Below, piece by piece: positions 21,775 through 32,544 of a stretch of DNA of 64,000 bases. The position numbers and the translations under genes are program-made. The notes below the pieces were generated by a model. The model did not search any database. It worked only from the letters and a program-made list of their open reading frames with translations, and was not told the origin of the DNA. Every line of letters begins with the position of its first letter. Position 1 is the first letter of the stretch. Location of the stretch: assembly GCA_951804985.1 (NCBI GenBank), contig OX638132.1:24094617-24158616 (forward strand), given 5' to 3'. Source of the DNA: Dryomyza anilis (Eukaryota > Arthropoda > Insecta > Diptera > Dryomyzidae).

Positions 21775-22835
21775 GTAGAAGATAATCAAAAAAGCATCTA
21801 TCTATTGGCATCATTAATTAAAAATACTTTGTCAAACATTAATTTGCCATTTGTTATTAGCAGAAAAAAATGTTTTCAAAATATTTTTAAATAATGATGC
21901 GAATCGATAGGTGCTGTAAAAACCAACAATTAATACCTTCACACCACTATTTTATCTTGCACCAATAAAAAAATATAACAAAAAAAAAACGAAGAAATTT
22001 TTAAAAATTGAAAATCTTGTCATGTTAAAAGGGTGAATCATTTCGTTTTTTTGCTATAACTCTTTAATGGTACAAAATAAAATAGTGACTTAAAGTTATT
22101 AATTGTTTGTTTTTAAAGCACTTATCGATCTGCTTCATTAGTTAAAAATATTTTGCCAAACATTTTTTTCTACAAATAACAAATGGCAAATTAATGTTTG
22201 GCAAAATATAATATTTTGCCAAAAAATGTTTCTTCAAATAACAAATGGCAAATTACTATTTGCCAACATATTTTTAACTAAAAATAACACCACTATTTTA
22301 TCTTATACCAATATAAAGTTATGGCGAAAAAACGAAAAGATTCGACCTTTGGGCATGACAAGATTTTCAATTTTTCAAATTCGCCCTTTTGGTTTTGTCT
22401 TTTGTGGCTAGAAATATCCAACAAAATGACACGCCATTTTGGCACAGCATACTTGAGGCCGCGGTGGCTCAATGGTTAGTGCGTTGGACTGCGAGGCGAA
22501 AGGTCCCCGGTTCAAGGCTGGCCTGGGGCTAACAACATCTTTTCATAGAAACATTTTTCTATACCGCGCTACCTCTCGGCAGTAAATGGCAAACCGAGAG
22601 TAAAACATTGCCTATGAAAAGCTCTCACCCGCAGTTCGGATTCGGCAATAAACTGTAGGTCCCACCACTTTGGGTAGTAATACAACACGCACGTCTCAAA
22701 ATGGTGAGGGAGCTCGGCCTTATAGGTCTGTAGTGCCAAACTATTATTTATACTTGAGGATAAACTTTATTCAAAAATGTAAAAAAATGCAAATGTAAAA
22801 AATTGCACATTCACCCCTTTCGCATGATATGTCGA
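21775..22835. repeat. Fold-back element E, copy 2, split by a SINE
   Basis: It contains two successive inverted-repeat modules with GCATCATTAATTAAAAATAC, AACAAATGGCAAATTA and AATGATGCGAATCGATAGG-like wording, GCTATAACTCTTTAATGGTA (22050) and the GCATGACAAGATTTTCAATT block (22357). After the SINE it resumes at 22760 and ends CACATTCACCCCTTTCGCAT (about 22809-22828), matching the family edge. Copy 3 (62600-63558) shows the same internal order without the SINE. Confidence 0.7.
22449..22759 (+). mobile_element. tRNA-derived SINE, copy 1, with 10-bp target duplication
   Basis: ATACTTGAGG flanks it at 22449-22458 and 22750-22759. The 291-bp element starts CCGCGGTGGCTCAATGGTTA (A-box region) and has GGTTCAAGGCT as B-box at about 22510-22520, so RNA polymerase III would transcribe it. 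The body has CTCTCGGCAGTAAATGGCAA and AACTGTAGGTCCCACCACTT, and the 3' end is an ATT-rich tail (TATTATTTA). The paralogous empty site near 63520-63535 confirms the insertion. Confidence 0.9.
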
Positions 22836-22938
22836 TATATTCTTGATCAGAATGACCTCCTGAGTCAATTACGCGATGTCCATCTGTCTGTTGAAATCAA
22901 GATTACAGAAAAAATAGAATAGGTAGATCAATGAAACT

Positions 22939-22945
<7 letters not shown>
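22830..22945 (+). repeat. Family A fragment
   Basis: Only the core survives: ATATTCTTGATCAGAATGAC, CTCCTGAGTCAATTACGCGA, one GTCTGTCTG, then GATCAATGAAACTC. It runs into the (AT)n tract that follows. Confidence 0.7.

Positions 22946-22985
<40 letters not shown>
22939..22985. repeat. (AT)n microsatellite
   Basis: About 23 AT dinucleotides in an uninterrupted run, at the end of the family A fragment. Confidence 0.95.
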
Positions 22986-22988
<3 letters not shown>

Positions 22989-23001
22989 ACTTAAACTTCT
23001 T

Positions 23002-23383
23002 TACACAGAAAAAACAATCGACGCAAATACAGCAACCAATATTAATTGCATTCTTTAATCAATCCAGCATTTAAATTCACTAATTCTATGAAAACATTTG
23101 CAACGTTATATAAGCATTTGCGTTCGCTAATATGAATATTTGTACGTCAATGCAGCAAATAATAATAAGTGAGCGCAGTTTTAGTAAATATAATTGCTGA
23201 AAATGCGCCAACTAATTAATTTTCTGCATTGACGTATAAATATTCGTATTAGCGAACGGAATTATTGATTTAACGAAAAATAGCAAATATTATCATTAAA
23301 TTAGTGTATTTCGTTGTTGGATTGATTAATAAATAAATATATTATATCGGTTGCCAATTACGTCGATTATTATTTTTTGTGTA
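23002..23383. mobile_element. MITE with long inverted repeats
   Basis: Ends: TACACAGAAAAAACAATCGA on the left and the complement of TACACAAAAAATAATAATCG on the right. Further in, AATCAATCCA, AAATTCACTAAT, GCGTTCGCTAAT and ACGTCAATGCAG on the left are mirrored by CTGCATTGACGT, ATTAGCGAACG, AAATTAGTGTATTT and TGGATTGATT on the right. The arms cover most of its 382 bp, so it can fold into one hairpin. It is non-coding. Confidence 0.82.
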
Positions 23384-24020
23384 CTGTTTTTAACTGTATT
23401 CTCTTCGAAATTTTAGCGTTTAATTAAGATATGCACATTTGAATGATTCTCATTAATTAAATTCTTAACTTTTGATTCATAAATTTGATGTTTGCATTAA
23501 AAAATAAACAACCAGAACAACAATACTTAAAAGCACATGTTATACCATTTATGGCTGCTGCGTCTTGTTGCTGAATGAAATAGCATCAACATGGGCAATA
23601 CTTAAAAACCTAATGAGCAGCATCTTTTGGTAATGATAACAACAACGACAACCATATGCTGTGCCTGATTTTTAGCAGCCCTTTATGAGCAACATTTGCG
23701 CAAATATAAATAAGAACGACGTTATTTGTCGCCTAATGCGTGTTTTTCTTATTTTAACAAATGTTGTCGCAGTCTAAAAAGTTGTAAGAAAAATACATAA
23801 TTAGCCTGTTTATCACGTACTTTACATACACACATACATACAGACAGACACACATCCTACCAACTCAATTCATTCCACGCATGTATCCCACAAATGAAGT
23901 ATGTTGGTATTTTTGAAAAGACGCAACGTTCTAGGGTACAAGGACATTAAAAGAATATTTATCTCATTATTTAGCACGTTTTTATCTATTTTTTATTAAC
24001 TACATATAATTATTTGTTGC
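23384..24020. other. Probable unique host DNA
   Basis: No ORF or repeat boundary recognised. 23560-23720 has the less AT-rich, CAACAACGACAACC-containing look typical of fly non-coding DNA; a short CA/GACA tract lies at 23826-23852. Confidence 0.35.
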
Positions 24021-24059
24021 TGTGTTGGATTTGTCCCATATTATAGTAGTCTTGTATAT

Positions 24060-24790
24060 GTTAATTATAGTAGTAGTTTTAATGCTTTTGATTTGTGTCA
24101 TTGCTTTTGTTTTTGTTTTTGTTTGTGTTTTTTTTTTGTGTTTGTATTTTTGCTTTTGTATTTTTCGTGTTGTTTTGTGTTTTGATGTTGTGGTTTTGCT
24201 TTTGTGTTTTGTGTATTAATGTTTGCTTTCATTATCCTTTTTCTTTTGTGTTTTTGTTTTCCTTTTGTTTTTGTGTCTTTGCTTTTATTTTTAATTTTAC
24301 GTTTTTGACTTTGCTTTTGATTTTGTGTTTTTGCTTTTGTGTTTTACTATTGTGTTTTTGCTTTTGTGTTTTTGCTTTTGTGTTTTTACTTTTATTTTTG
24401 TGTCTTTGCTTTTGTTTATGTTTTTGTGTCTTTGTTTTTGTGTTTGTGTTTTTGCCTATAATATTTGCTTTTGTTTTTGTGTGTTTTGATTTTATGTTTT
24501 GCTTTTATCTTCTTGCCTTTTATTTTGTGTATTTGCTTTTGATTTTGTGTGTTTTATTTGCTTTGATTTTTGAGTTATTGCTTTTGTGTCTTTGCTTTTG
24601 TTTTGTGTTTTTACTTTTTGTTTTAATTTTTCGTTTGATTTTCTATCTTTGCTTTTGTTTTTATTTTTGATTTAGTTTTGGTGTTTTTTTCCTTTGGGTT
24701 TTGCTTTTGTTTTCAGCAGTTCAGACATAATGCTGGAACAAACAGATAGACAGACTGATAGACGGACCAAGAGCTTTATATATATAGATA
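24060..24790 (-). mobile_element. Low-complexity Helitron-like relic
   Basis: 24060-24710 is a run of TTTTGCTTTTGTGTTTTTG-like words, the complement of the A-rich AAAAGCAAAAGCAC segments inside the Helitrons at 42400 and 51590. It ends with ATGCTGGAACAAACAGATAG, a GACA/GACG tract and AAGAGCTTTATATATATAGA. On the minus strand that is a TCTATATATATAAAGCTCTT head, nearly the head of the reverse Helitron at 62185. The long ORF seen on the plus strand is only this low-complexity tract. Confidence 0.55.
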
Positions 24791-25724
24791 GATTGGAATT
24801 TAAAATTAATATTTAATTTAATTTTGACTTTTTATACAATCGCTTTTATAGCAACATGATTCAATGACATTTACATACTGAAGCGAGTGGGATAAATATG
24901 GTAAATAAATGTGGAATAATGATTTGTATACATGAATTAAAAAAAAAAATGTTAATTATGCTATACATTATTCACAAATAACACATTTTGCCTAAAATAA
25001 TTGAAATACCCATAATTAAAAAGTTTATATAAACTAAACCCGAGTACGTCTATTGTAAATTTGGTTCAAATCGCAAATTCTTTAAATATCTTTCTTTAAA
25101 TATCTGTAATATCTTCAAGAATGTTTAAGGTATCGCCCTGAAAATATTTCGCGGTGAATATTTGAAGTAAATGGTTATATATTAGTCATATTCATAAATG
25201 TATTTAAAGTACCCTCTGCAAAGTATACCGTTCTGTATTCAGCATTATTGATTGCCTTTTGCAATGACAGTCGACAGTAAGATAGTGAAGTACCTGCAGC
25301 GACTACTACAGTATGTGTTTTATTGGTGCCAAGTAGTGTCAAAACATTTTTTTTTGTTCATAACATAAAATGCTTTGCAGAACAACACCAAATGAAACTA
25401 CTGTGCAACGAATACAGTGAGTGCAGCGAGTGAGTACAAGAGTGAGAAGACGAACATTGAAAACAACAATAAATATGCCGCTCGACGTTAAATGGCAGTA
25501 TTTATGTGTTTAAAGAAAATAAAAATATTTGAAAAAAATTGTAAAAAAATTGTTCGACAAAAACAACGCATTGGTCAAAAAGAAATATATACATCAAAAA
25601 AAAAGTTTTTTTCTTTCAAAAATATTATATAAGAAAAAAAAATTTTGGTTCGATAAATAAAAAAAAATTATAAAAAATATTACATGATATTATTAAACCT
25701 TTTGAAACATAAACATACCGGATT
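24791..25724. other. Gene-free stretch
   Basis: No gene recognised. 25255-25480 is mixed in composition (GTGAGTGCAGCGAGTGAGTA at about 25418-25437) and could be host untranslated or intronic DNA; the rest is AT-rich. Confidence 0.3.
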
Positions 25725-25796
25725 TGCTTCATTCTGGGTGCTACAAACGGCATACCAAACTGAACCCTGAACACTTTCACTCTTAGTGTAGGGTAT
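25725..25796 (-). repeat. Family A head fragment
   Basis: Complement of the family A head: ATACCCTACACTAAGAGTGA and the GTATGCCGTTTGTAGCACCC block only. Confidence 0.75.
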
Positions 25797-26054
25797 AAAA
25801 ATATAAAATGCACTGAGTGCTCAATGATAAACAGTACTGAAATAAGTATTTGAATTTTTTTTTTATTTTTTTTTTTTAGATATTTTTTCAAATTTTTGAT
25901 TACGAATTTTTATTAATCGTAATGAAAAGTAATCGTTATCCAAACTTTAGAACTTTGTACTATCAAAAAATTTCAATTTTATTTTTAAATTTATCTCCGA
26001 ATCAAAATCGAAACCGAAACATTAACAAACCAATATTTCTTCAATTACCCTTGT

Positions 26055-26480
26055 AGGAAATACCAGGCCTGTCGACGGGCTGCAGACTAATCCAGCACTG
26101 GCAGACCAATGCTTGGTTGAAAAACCTTCGCCCAAGACTCAGCCAAACTGGGAGACCAAGCCCTGGTAAGGTAGTTCTCGCCCACGACTCTGCCAGAATT
26201 GACAAATGAAGGCTTGGTAAAGTAGTTCTCGCCCAAGACTCAGCTAGAACTAACAGACATATACTTGGGTACCCATGTACAAAACGCCAGGCTTGACAAC
26301 GGACTTAAGGTATATCCAACCTCGGCCGTCCAATGGCTACTTAGACTTTAATAGTCTCAGCCATCATTGGAATACCAAGTCTTGGATAACCGATATATTT
26401 CCAAAAGTCACCCAAGACTTATTGAATGTGTCTTCGTAAATGGAAATTTAGCCAGGACCTAGTGGCCAAATCATACTTCA
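26055..26480. repeat. Unfamiliar tandem-repeat island, 51-bp and about 224-bp periods
   Basis: Three consecutive units of 50, 51 and 51 bp begin at about 26110, 26160 and 26211, each with GCTTGGTAAAGTAGTTCTCG-like and GCCCAAGACTCAGCC-like wording. A CCAGGCYTGWCRACGGRCT block occurs at 26063 and again at 26287, so the unit is also duplicated at about 224 bp. GC content is well above its surroundings. It ends in AATAAAAAAATATATATAAA. No open frame spans it. I do not recognise it. Confidence 0.6.
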
Positions 26481-26540
26481 ATAAAAAAATATATATAAAA
26501 AAGAAAAATCTGATAGGACCCGTTAAAACGGGTCATTTTC

Positions 26541-26740
26541 AAATTATAAAGTTCAAGATATCTTGAACTTTAGCTGCGTTTTTTTCATAATTTAAATTTG
26601 AGCCGGAACAAAATTTAAACGCAAAACAAAAACAAATTTGAGCTACATAGATTTATCGAGCTCAAATTGTTTTTGTTTTGTGTACAAAATTTGTTCCGGC
26701 TCAAATTTAAATTATGAAAAAAACACAGCTTTTATAATTT
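26541..26740. repeat. Long near-perfect palindrome with an extra 18-bp palindrome in one arm
   Basis: AAATTATAAA (26541) pairs with TTTATAATTT (26731-26740). 26572-26647 (AGCTG, then CATAATTTAAATTTGAGCCG, GAACAAAATTT) pairs with 26661-26730, leaving a loop of about 14 nt (ACATAGATTTATCG). The left arm alone also holds the perfect palindrome GTTCAAGATATCTTGAAC at 26551-26568. Confidence 0.9.
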
Positions 26741-26835
26741 TAAAATGTCTGTCACATTAGAAAAAAATTGACAAATTAGAAAAAAAAAACATAAATTTTG
26801 TTTTTGAAGCAAAAATCTCAGACAATATAAGTTAT

Positions 26836-26905
26836 ATGCGTAGCCTAACGGGGAGAGCAGTGGACGTTAACTTCCGAGTCAAGAGTTCGATTCCAGTTTT
26901 TGACA
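26836..26905 (+). other. tRNA-like sequence (SINE head or tRNA pseudogene)
   Basis: GCGTAGCCTAACGGGGAGAG resembles an A-box region and AGAGTTCGATTCCAG a B-box/T-arm at about the right distance. I could not close an acceptor stem, so it is not called a functional tRNA gene. No SINE body was recognised after it. Confidence 0.45.
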
Positions 26906-28512
26906 ACTGAATTTTTTCTACAATGGTTAAATTACTTAAAATTGGAAATTTTATAAAATAAATTATAGAATAAATGATAAAATAAATAGAATGGAAGAAA
27001 AAGAGAGGAAAGTAAAAAAGAATATATATATTTTTTGCATTTTTGAAATGGTCCAGTCGAGCCACATTATTGTAAAACGGTAAGATAAACGTTTTAATGT
27101 ACTTATTTCGTACAAATTTTCACTCACCTTATTTGTTGTGTTTCTGGTTTTTATTTTGTAATGTTAAAAAAATCTCTGTGTCGCTTTTTGTAGATGTTCT
27201 CGTTTTTAGTCCTTAAAATAACAATTTTCGTTTGTGTCTGTGTCATGTTTTGTCCTCTTAAGAACATTTTAATTTTCTTTGAGAGGCAGCTAAGGCAGCA
27301 GCATCGTTAGTAGACAGTGTTTTTTTTGTTCGCTATAATCTGTTTAACACACTCATACTCGAAGGCCATACATAAGTAGCACACACAGATACAAATTTAG
27401 AAGAACAGAACAGAAAATAAAATAAAAATTAAAAAGCAGCAGTTGAAGTTGAACAGACATAAAAATAACTTCAAACAAAACAAAACAAAAAATAATGTTT
27501 AAAACATAGGTACCTCATCTTGTTGTTTTTACCTACATCCGGACATACATATTTCTGTTCGTGTGTGTGTGTATGTGTGCAGTATAAGGCGAATGTGCAG
27601 CAACAAATTCCGTTTCCGGTACTAGGGCTCACGCGCCCTATATGCGGTAGGTTGCGACGTGTTGTTTGTTGTGGCTCGGTATACGCTGTATTTAGTTAAT
27701 TTTGCAGCTGTGGTAATTGTAATTACACGCGCGCATACACAAAAACACACACGCACGTGTACATTGAAGTAGAACTGAACAGAAAACAAACAACAACAAT
27801 AACAAGCCACATTAAAACTGAGGACAACATCAACATTATTTGGTTGTTGTCTGCTTTCTATGTTTTTGGTTCGTTGTTTTTATTTGTTAATTTGTTTTGC
27901 TTTTTTTATTTTTATTTTTTTGCTTTTGTTTTAATGTGTAATTGCATTTAAACATGTGTAAATGTATTTTTTTGTTTTTGTTGGTAGGACTAACGTACAT
28001 TGTCCTTGCTTGTTTCAAGATTTCTGCTATGTTTTTCTTTGGGAATTAAATATATATAATAATGCGCAGATTATGTTTGTAACCACATACAAAATATGCT
28101 GGAACGAGCAAGGAAACTGACAGGCATTGAAGAAGTCACATTTTATAGGAAGATTTCAGGTAGACGAAGGTGGGAATGTAGCCAATGAATGTCGGATTCG
28201 TATATTAGTCTTGTTGCATTTGCAAAAGCAATGAAGTAAATACAGCATTGTTTTCGTGTTCGATATACTGCTACATAAGTGTTCGCAGAAAGCAATAGCA
28301 AAATACGTGAGAATTACTGTTGTACAATAAACAAAGAAAAAAGTGTTTTTGCATGGTTTCGATGTACCCTTTCAAAGAGAGTCGATATCTGTAAGAATTT
28401 ATGACATCTTAAAGGCTATTAATTGAATAAACTGAATAATTTGAAAAGCACAAAAATAAATTGCAAACACTACACAGGCAATATTATCGGACCATTTTGG
28501 ATGCAGTCAAGT
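26906..28512. other. Probable unique host DNA, no gene recognised
   Basis: No ORF with a recognisable domain. 27560-27770 is less AT-rich and has a short GT/CA-rich tract (27562-27580 and 27732-27760). It could be intron or a distal untranslated region. The Ty3/gypsy element was inserted at its right end, after ATCCT. Confidence 0.35.
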
Positions 28513-28517
28513 ATCCT

Positions 28518-29457
28518 TGTAGTATCACAGTTTATCTACTTTGCAACTTTAACAACTTTGTATTTGGTTTTCAAAAATAGTTTTGTATTTTTATACCCTA
28601 CACTAAGAGTGAAAGGGTATATTCAGTTTGGTACGCCGTTTGTAACACCCAGAAGAAAGCATCTCCGGTATGGAAAAGTATATATATTCTTGATCAGCAT
28701 GACCTCCTGAGTCGATTTAGCGATGTCCGTCTGTCCGTCTGTCTGTCCGTCTGTCTGTCTGTCCGTCTGTCTGTCTGTCTGTCTGTCTGTTGAAATCCCT
28801 AAGGCTTTTAAAATTGAAGAGCTAGATAAATGAAACTTATAACTTAGATTACTAATATACCTACGCTGTATGTGCGAAGATCGGTCCATTGTGACCTATG
28901 ATCCGACCACTTATGTTCAAATACCTCATATAAAATGTACATATAAAGATCAATTTTTATGTATGCGTGCTTAGGTAAACTTTGTTGGTCAAATATATAT
29001 TGACATCATGCTCAAATACATGATAATAATGTTTTCCGGCGAAAAGACTTGTGGTTCACAAAAAAAAAATCGAAATTCGGTACACCTACCCATTTGTAAA
29101 TATGGGTATCAAATGAATGGAAATTCTTCAGCGATTGAATGTTTGTAGTTTTTTTCAGGATTCGTATACCCTGGTGACCTATATATCACTTTGAATGGTA
29201 ACCACACATATGTGTAGGGTATTTATAGTCGGCTTAGACCGACTATAATTTTGATAATCCTAACTATCATAATTACACCTACTTTAAAATTTCCCATGTG
29301 ATCTAACCTTCCCAACTGGTTTTCATTTTCAATAGTTTTCAAAATGTACAAATAATTTTTCATTCTAAAAATAAATTTTAACTTGATCTGTTTTATCACG
29401 TTTTGCTTATAACGTTTTTTAAAATATAATTGTTTTATTTTACACAACGTGACTACA
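28518..29457 (+). repeat. Gypsy left LTR, split
   Basis: LTR sequence occupies 28518-28592 and 29320-29457, about 211 bp in all, separated by the family A element. The break lies in a T-run following TTTTGTA. Confidence 0.93.
28593..29319 (+). mobile_element. Mini-me-like element, family A, copy 2
   Basis: Clean copy: ATACCCTACACTAAGAGTGA head with AAGGGTAT closing the hairpin; core TTCTTGATCAGCATGACCTC; (GTCY)n at 28727-28790; tail with TATAGTCGGCTTAGACCGAC completing the hairpin and ending CCCAACTGG. It lies only in the left LTR, so it is younger than the gypsy insertion. Confidence 0.88.
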
Positions 29458-29460
29458 AAT

Positions 29461-29478
29461 TGGCGATCCTGCCAGGAG
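29461..29478 (+). other. Gypsy primer-binding site (tentative)
   Basis: TGGCGATCCTGCCAGGAG starts 3 nt after the LTR. The TGGCGA start resembles the tRNA-Arg-type sites of several fly gypsy lineages such as 412/mdg1, but the rest was not matched to a tRNA. 29479-30025 is AT-rich leader. Confidence 0.5.
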
Positions 29479-30025
29479 CTTTAATATAAAATTATAAATA
29501 TTAAGAAGCGCGACGATTTTATTTCTTTAAATTAAAAACTTATGTTAATTTACAACATTACGCAATATATTATTGCGAGCGCATTACGCAACAGCGCACA
29601 TCACGTACGTCGTCTTGCACATCAACTAAAGCTCTTGACTACTTTCCTGGGAACTGTTTTGCTGCTACCACCAATCAATTTTATATTGGTCCTGCTACAA
29701 CAAATTATTAAACATAGAAAAATCCTGATATAAGGAAACTCACTAATTGGAGCCGCAGTCACTAATTTCCCAAGCATCCAACATTCTGGTCAAGTCAGCT
29801 ATTAGATAACATTTGCATCCACGACTTATATCTACGTCATTTAAGGATATCCAGCTAAGTTATTTAATTAGTTATTAGTTATTAAATTACCCAATTACTA
29901 TTATTCCTTGTAAATATTATTCACTATTGTAAATCCCTCCCTCCAGTTACCTTTTTTTTTTCTTATTCTCATAATTCATTTCGTAATTAATTTTTTTTAT
30001 ATTATTAATTTTATAAAAGAACATT

Positions 30026-30967
30026 ATGGTTCTCACACGTTCATTCACTGAAACGAACTCTGATAACTTACCACAATCATCAACACAAACATCACCAGTC
30101 CAACAACATACACAAACATCAAACATGCAGCAAAGCGACTTACCTATCGATCCCTCCATAAATGTAGATCCGACTTTTGTCAACTTACCGCAATTTTGGG
30201 TTTCGTCTCCAAAAGCATGGTTCTTACAAGCGGAAGTGCAATTCGCGTTGAAAAAAGTTAATGACGATACTGTCAAATTTCAAAACGTTATAATTGCACT
30301 TCCAAAAGAAATTTTCACTAAAGTGGTTGATGTTATACAAAATCCACCTACATCCAACAAATACAATCACATTAAGAAAACTCTTTTCGAACGTTTTTCT
30401 CTGAGCGAGGAAAGTCGCCTCGAACAACTATTCTCAGATAAACAGATTGGCGATAGAAAACCATCTGATTTCTATGGCGATATGAGTTGTTTAGCCGGTT
30501 CGGTATCAATAATTGGTCGCGAGTTGCTATACAAATTATGGTTGAGGAAATTGCCCCAACAAATCCAAATTCATCTAACCTCTTCAAAATTAAATAATAT
30601 TGAGGAAAAGTTAGTGCTTGCTGATAGAATCTACGAAGTTGCAAATCGACAACAAGTAGCTGCTGTAAGTTCATCTTCATCATCTGAACATCATACTCTT
30701 GAACATGCAATGCAGAACCTTGTACAACTGACCTCGATGATGTGTCAAAACTTGAATAAGTTATCACTGGAAGTTGCGGAAGTGAGATCTAGATTCAGAG
30801 AAAGAACACAATTTAGATCCCTAAGGAACTCTTCCAGGAGTCAAAATTCGCAACTCCGCAATTCGCAACATCGTTTTTGCTGGTATCATTTTAAATTTGA
30901 AACAATGCTAAAAAATGTACACCGCCATGTAATTTTAATAATAACAATAACACTTCAGAAAATTTAA
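30026..30967 (+). pseudogene. gag: Gypsy Gag, frameshifted near its zinc knuckle
   Basis: Structural protein that would coat the element RNA. The ATG at 30026 opens a long frame; a typical Gag core is seen at residues about 50-215 (PQFWVSSPKAWFLQAEVQFA, then a KLPQQIQIHL helix). Near residue 290 comes CWYHFKF, the start of the Cys/His motif usual at the end of this Gag. One base is missing at about 30897-30900: shifting by one gives the rest of the motif (Lys-Cys and a further Cys) and a stop at about 30967. In the present frame it continues 20-odd unrelated residues. Confidence 0.85.
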
Positions 30968-30983
30968 ATTAAAAAGCCTCATT

Positions 30984-31868
30984 ATGACGGTGACGAATAA
31001 TGAGACCAATTTTTGTTCAGTTCGTCGCCTATTTATTTTCGATAAGATTAATCGACTTAAATTCCTCATTGATACAGAAGCGGTTGTTTCAGTTATCCCT
31101 GCTACTAAATTTAAAAGTCTAAAACGCATTTCTGATCTTTCTTTAACTGCTGCAAATGGAACATGCATCGAAACATTTGGCTCTAAATTATTTAAAATTG
31201 ACCTAGGTCTACGCAGAGATTTTGAATTTCCTTTCATTTTGGCAGACGTTTCTACACCCATTATTGGTGCAAATTTTCTTGAAAAATTTGGCATCATAGT
31301 CGATATTAAAAATTACCAAATTATTGATTCTTTTACAAAATTAGTTGTTCATGGTATATCTGGTTTCTGTGAGATATCCTCACTTAAAATAACATGTCCT
31401 GAAAATCAGTATTCAGATCTTCTTAAAGAGTTTCCCTCTATTACAACAGATCCTGATTATACGAAACCAGACAAACATAATACAGTTCACAGAATCGAAA
31501 CACAAGGAATATTGCCTTATTCAAAACCACGTAGATTAGATCCCATAAAGCATAAAATAGCAAAAACCGAATTTGAGTATTTAGTTAAAATTGGTGTTTG
31601 CAGACCATCTTGTTCAGCCACTGCATCTCCTTTACATTTGGTACAAAAAAAGGATCCAAATGATTGGAGACCTTGCGGGGATTACAGGAGGTTAAATTGT
31701 ATCACAGTCCCCGATCGATATCCCCTTCCTCATCTGCATGATCTAAATATAGATTTACGAAATAAATCTATATTTTCCAAAATTGATCTAGTTCGTGCGT
31801 ACCACCAGATCCCTATAGCCAAAGAGGACATTTCCAAAACAGCTATAACCACTCAATTATTATCATAG
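30984..31868 (+). pseudogene. pol: Gypsy protease and N-terminal reverse transcriptase, truncated
   Basis: The protease active-site segment reads [14 protein letters not shown] where the family has Asp-Thr/Ser-Gly, so the catalytic Gly is replaced by Glu. The flap and second half are recognisable ([12 protein letters not shown]). RT follows with YSKPRRLDP, then [20 protein letters not shown] and [14 protein letters not shown], which includes the first catalytic Asp. The frame ends at 31868 just after TAITT. The fingers-palm part with the YIDD/YVDD box is deleted, since the next readable sequence is the connection/RNase H. Confidence 0.88.
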
Positions 31869-32544
31869 ATACATTCCAATGATTGCAAAATCTTTAAGTC
31901 CTTTATATGAAATTCTAAATAAAGCTGTTAAAAATAAAATGAAAGACCTTATTTGGACAACAGAATCTGAAAATGTTTTTAATGAAATTAAATCTAAATT
32001 TCCCAACGGCACACTTCTAACACATTTAGCTAAATCCTCCATTTTATCTCTGGCTGTTGATGCTTCAAATGTTGCAATCGGTGCGGTCCTTCAGCAAACA
32101 ATTAATAACTGCACTGAACCTTTAGCCTATTTTTCAAAAAAACTTGCACCAGCAGAGATAAAATATTCCACATTTGACCGCGAACTTCTTGCAATTTATT
32201 CAGCTATAAAACATTTTCGACATTTTTTGGAAGGACGGACATTTACATTATATACGGACCATAAGCCCCTCACTTTTGTTATAAATTCTAAATTAGAACG
32301 TTCACCTAGACACACAAAACATTTGGAATTCATCGCACAATTCACGAACGACATTCAATATATTTCAGGTAAAAATAATGTTGTTGCAGATGTACTGTCT
32401 CGTATTTCCGAAATTGACGAAATATCTTCAAATGAAATTAACATACACTGCATAATGAACAAAATAGTGATAGAACGCTGCAACAAATTGTGTCTGTACC
32501 AAATTCTAAATTTAACCTCAAACTTATTGACATACCTGTTTTAA
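31869..32544 (+). pseudogene. pol: Gypsy RT connection and RNase H fragment
   Basis: It resumes out of frame with YIPMIAKSLSPLYEILNK, then the RNase H domain: LSLAVDASNVAIGAVLQQ (first Asp), YSTFDRELLAIYSAIKHFRH (Glu), LYTDHKPLTF (Asp) and ISGKNNVVADVLSRI (last Asp). The domain itself looks complete. It is lost as an enzyme by the upstream deletion, and the frame then wanders to a stop at 32544. Confidence 0.88.

Noticed and set aside
22471..22530. Functional tRNA genes at the SINE heads and at 26836 and 59235
   Set aside because: The A- and B-box-like parts are present but acceptor stems do not close, and the first and last types continue into repeated bodies with tails, so they are SINE heads.
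24095..24670. 191-codon Phe/Leu/Cys/Val-rich ORF resembling a membrane protein
   Set aside because: It is a translation of TTTTGCTTTTGTGTTTTTG low-complexity DNA belonging to a Helitron-like relic.
31879..32544. A separate RNase H gene
   Set aside because: It lies inside the gypsy element between a truncated RT and the integrase; it is a broken piece of pol.
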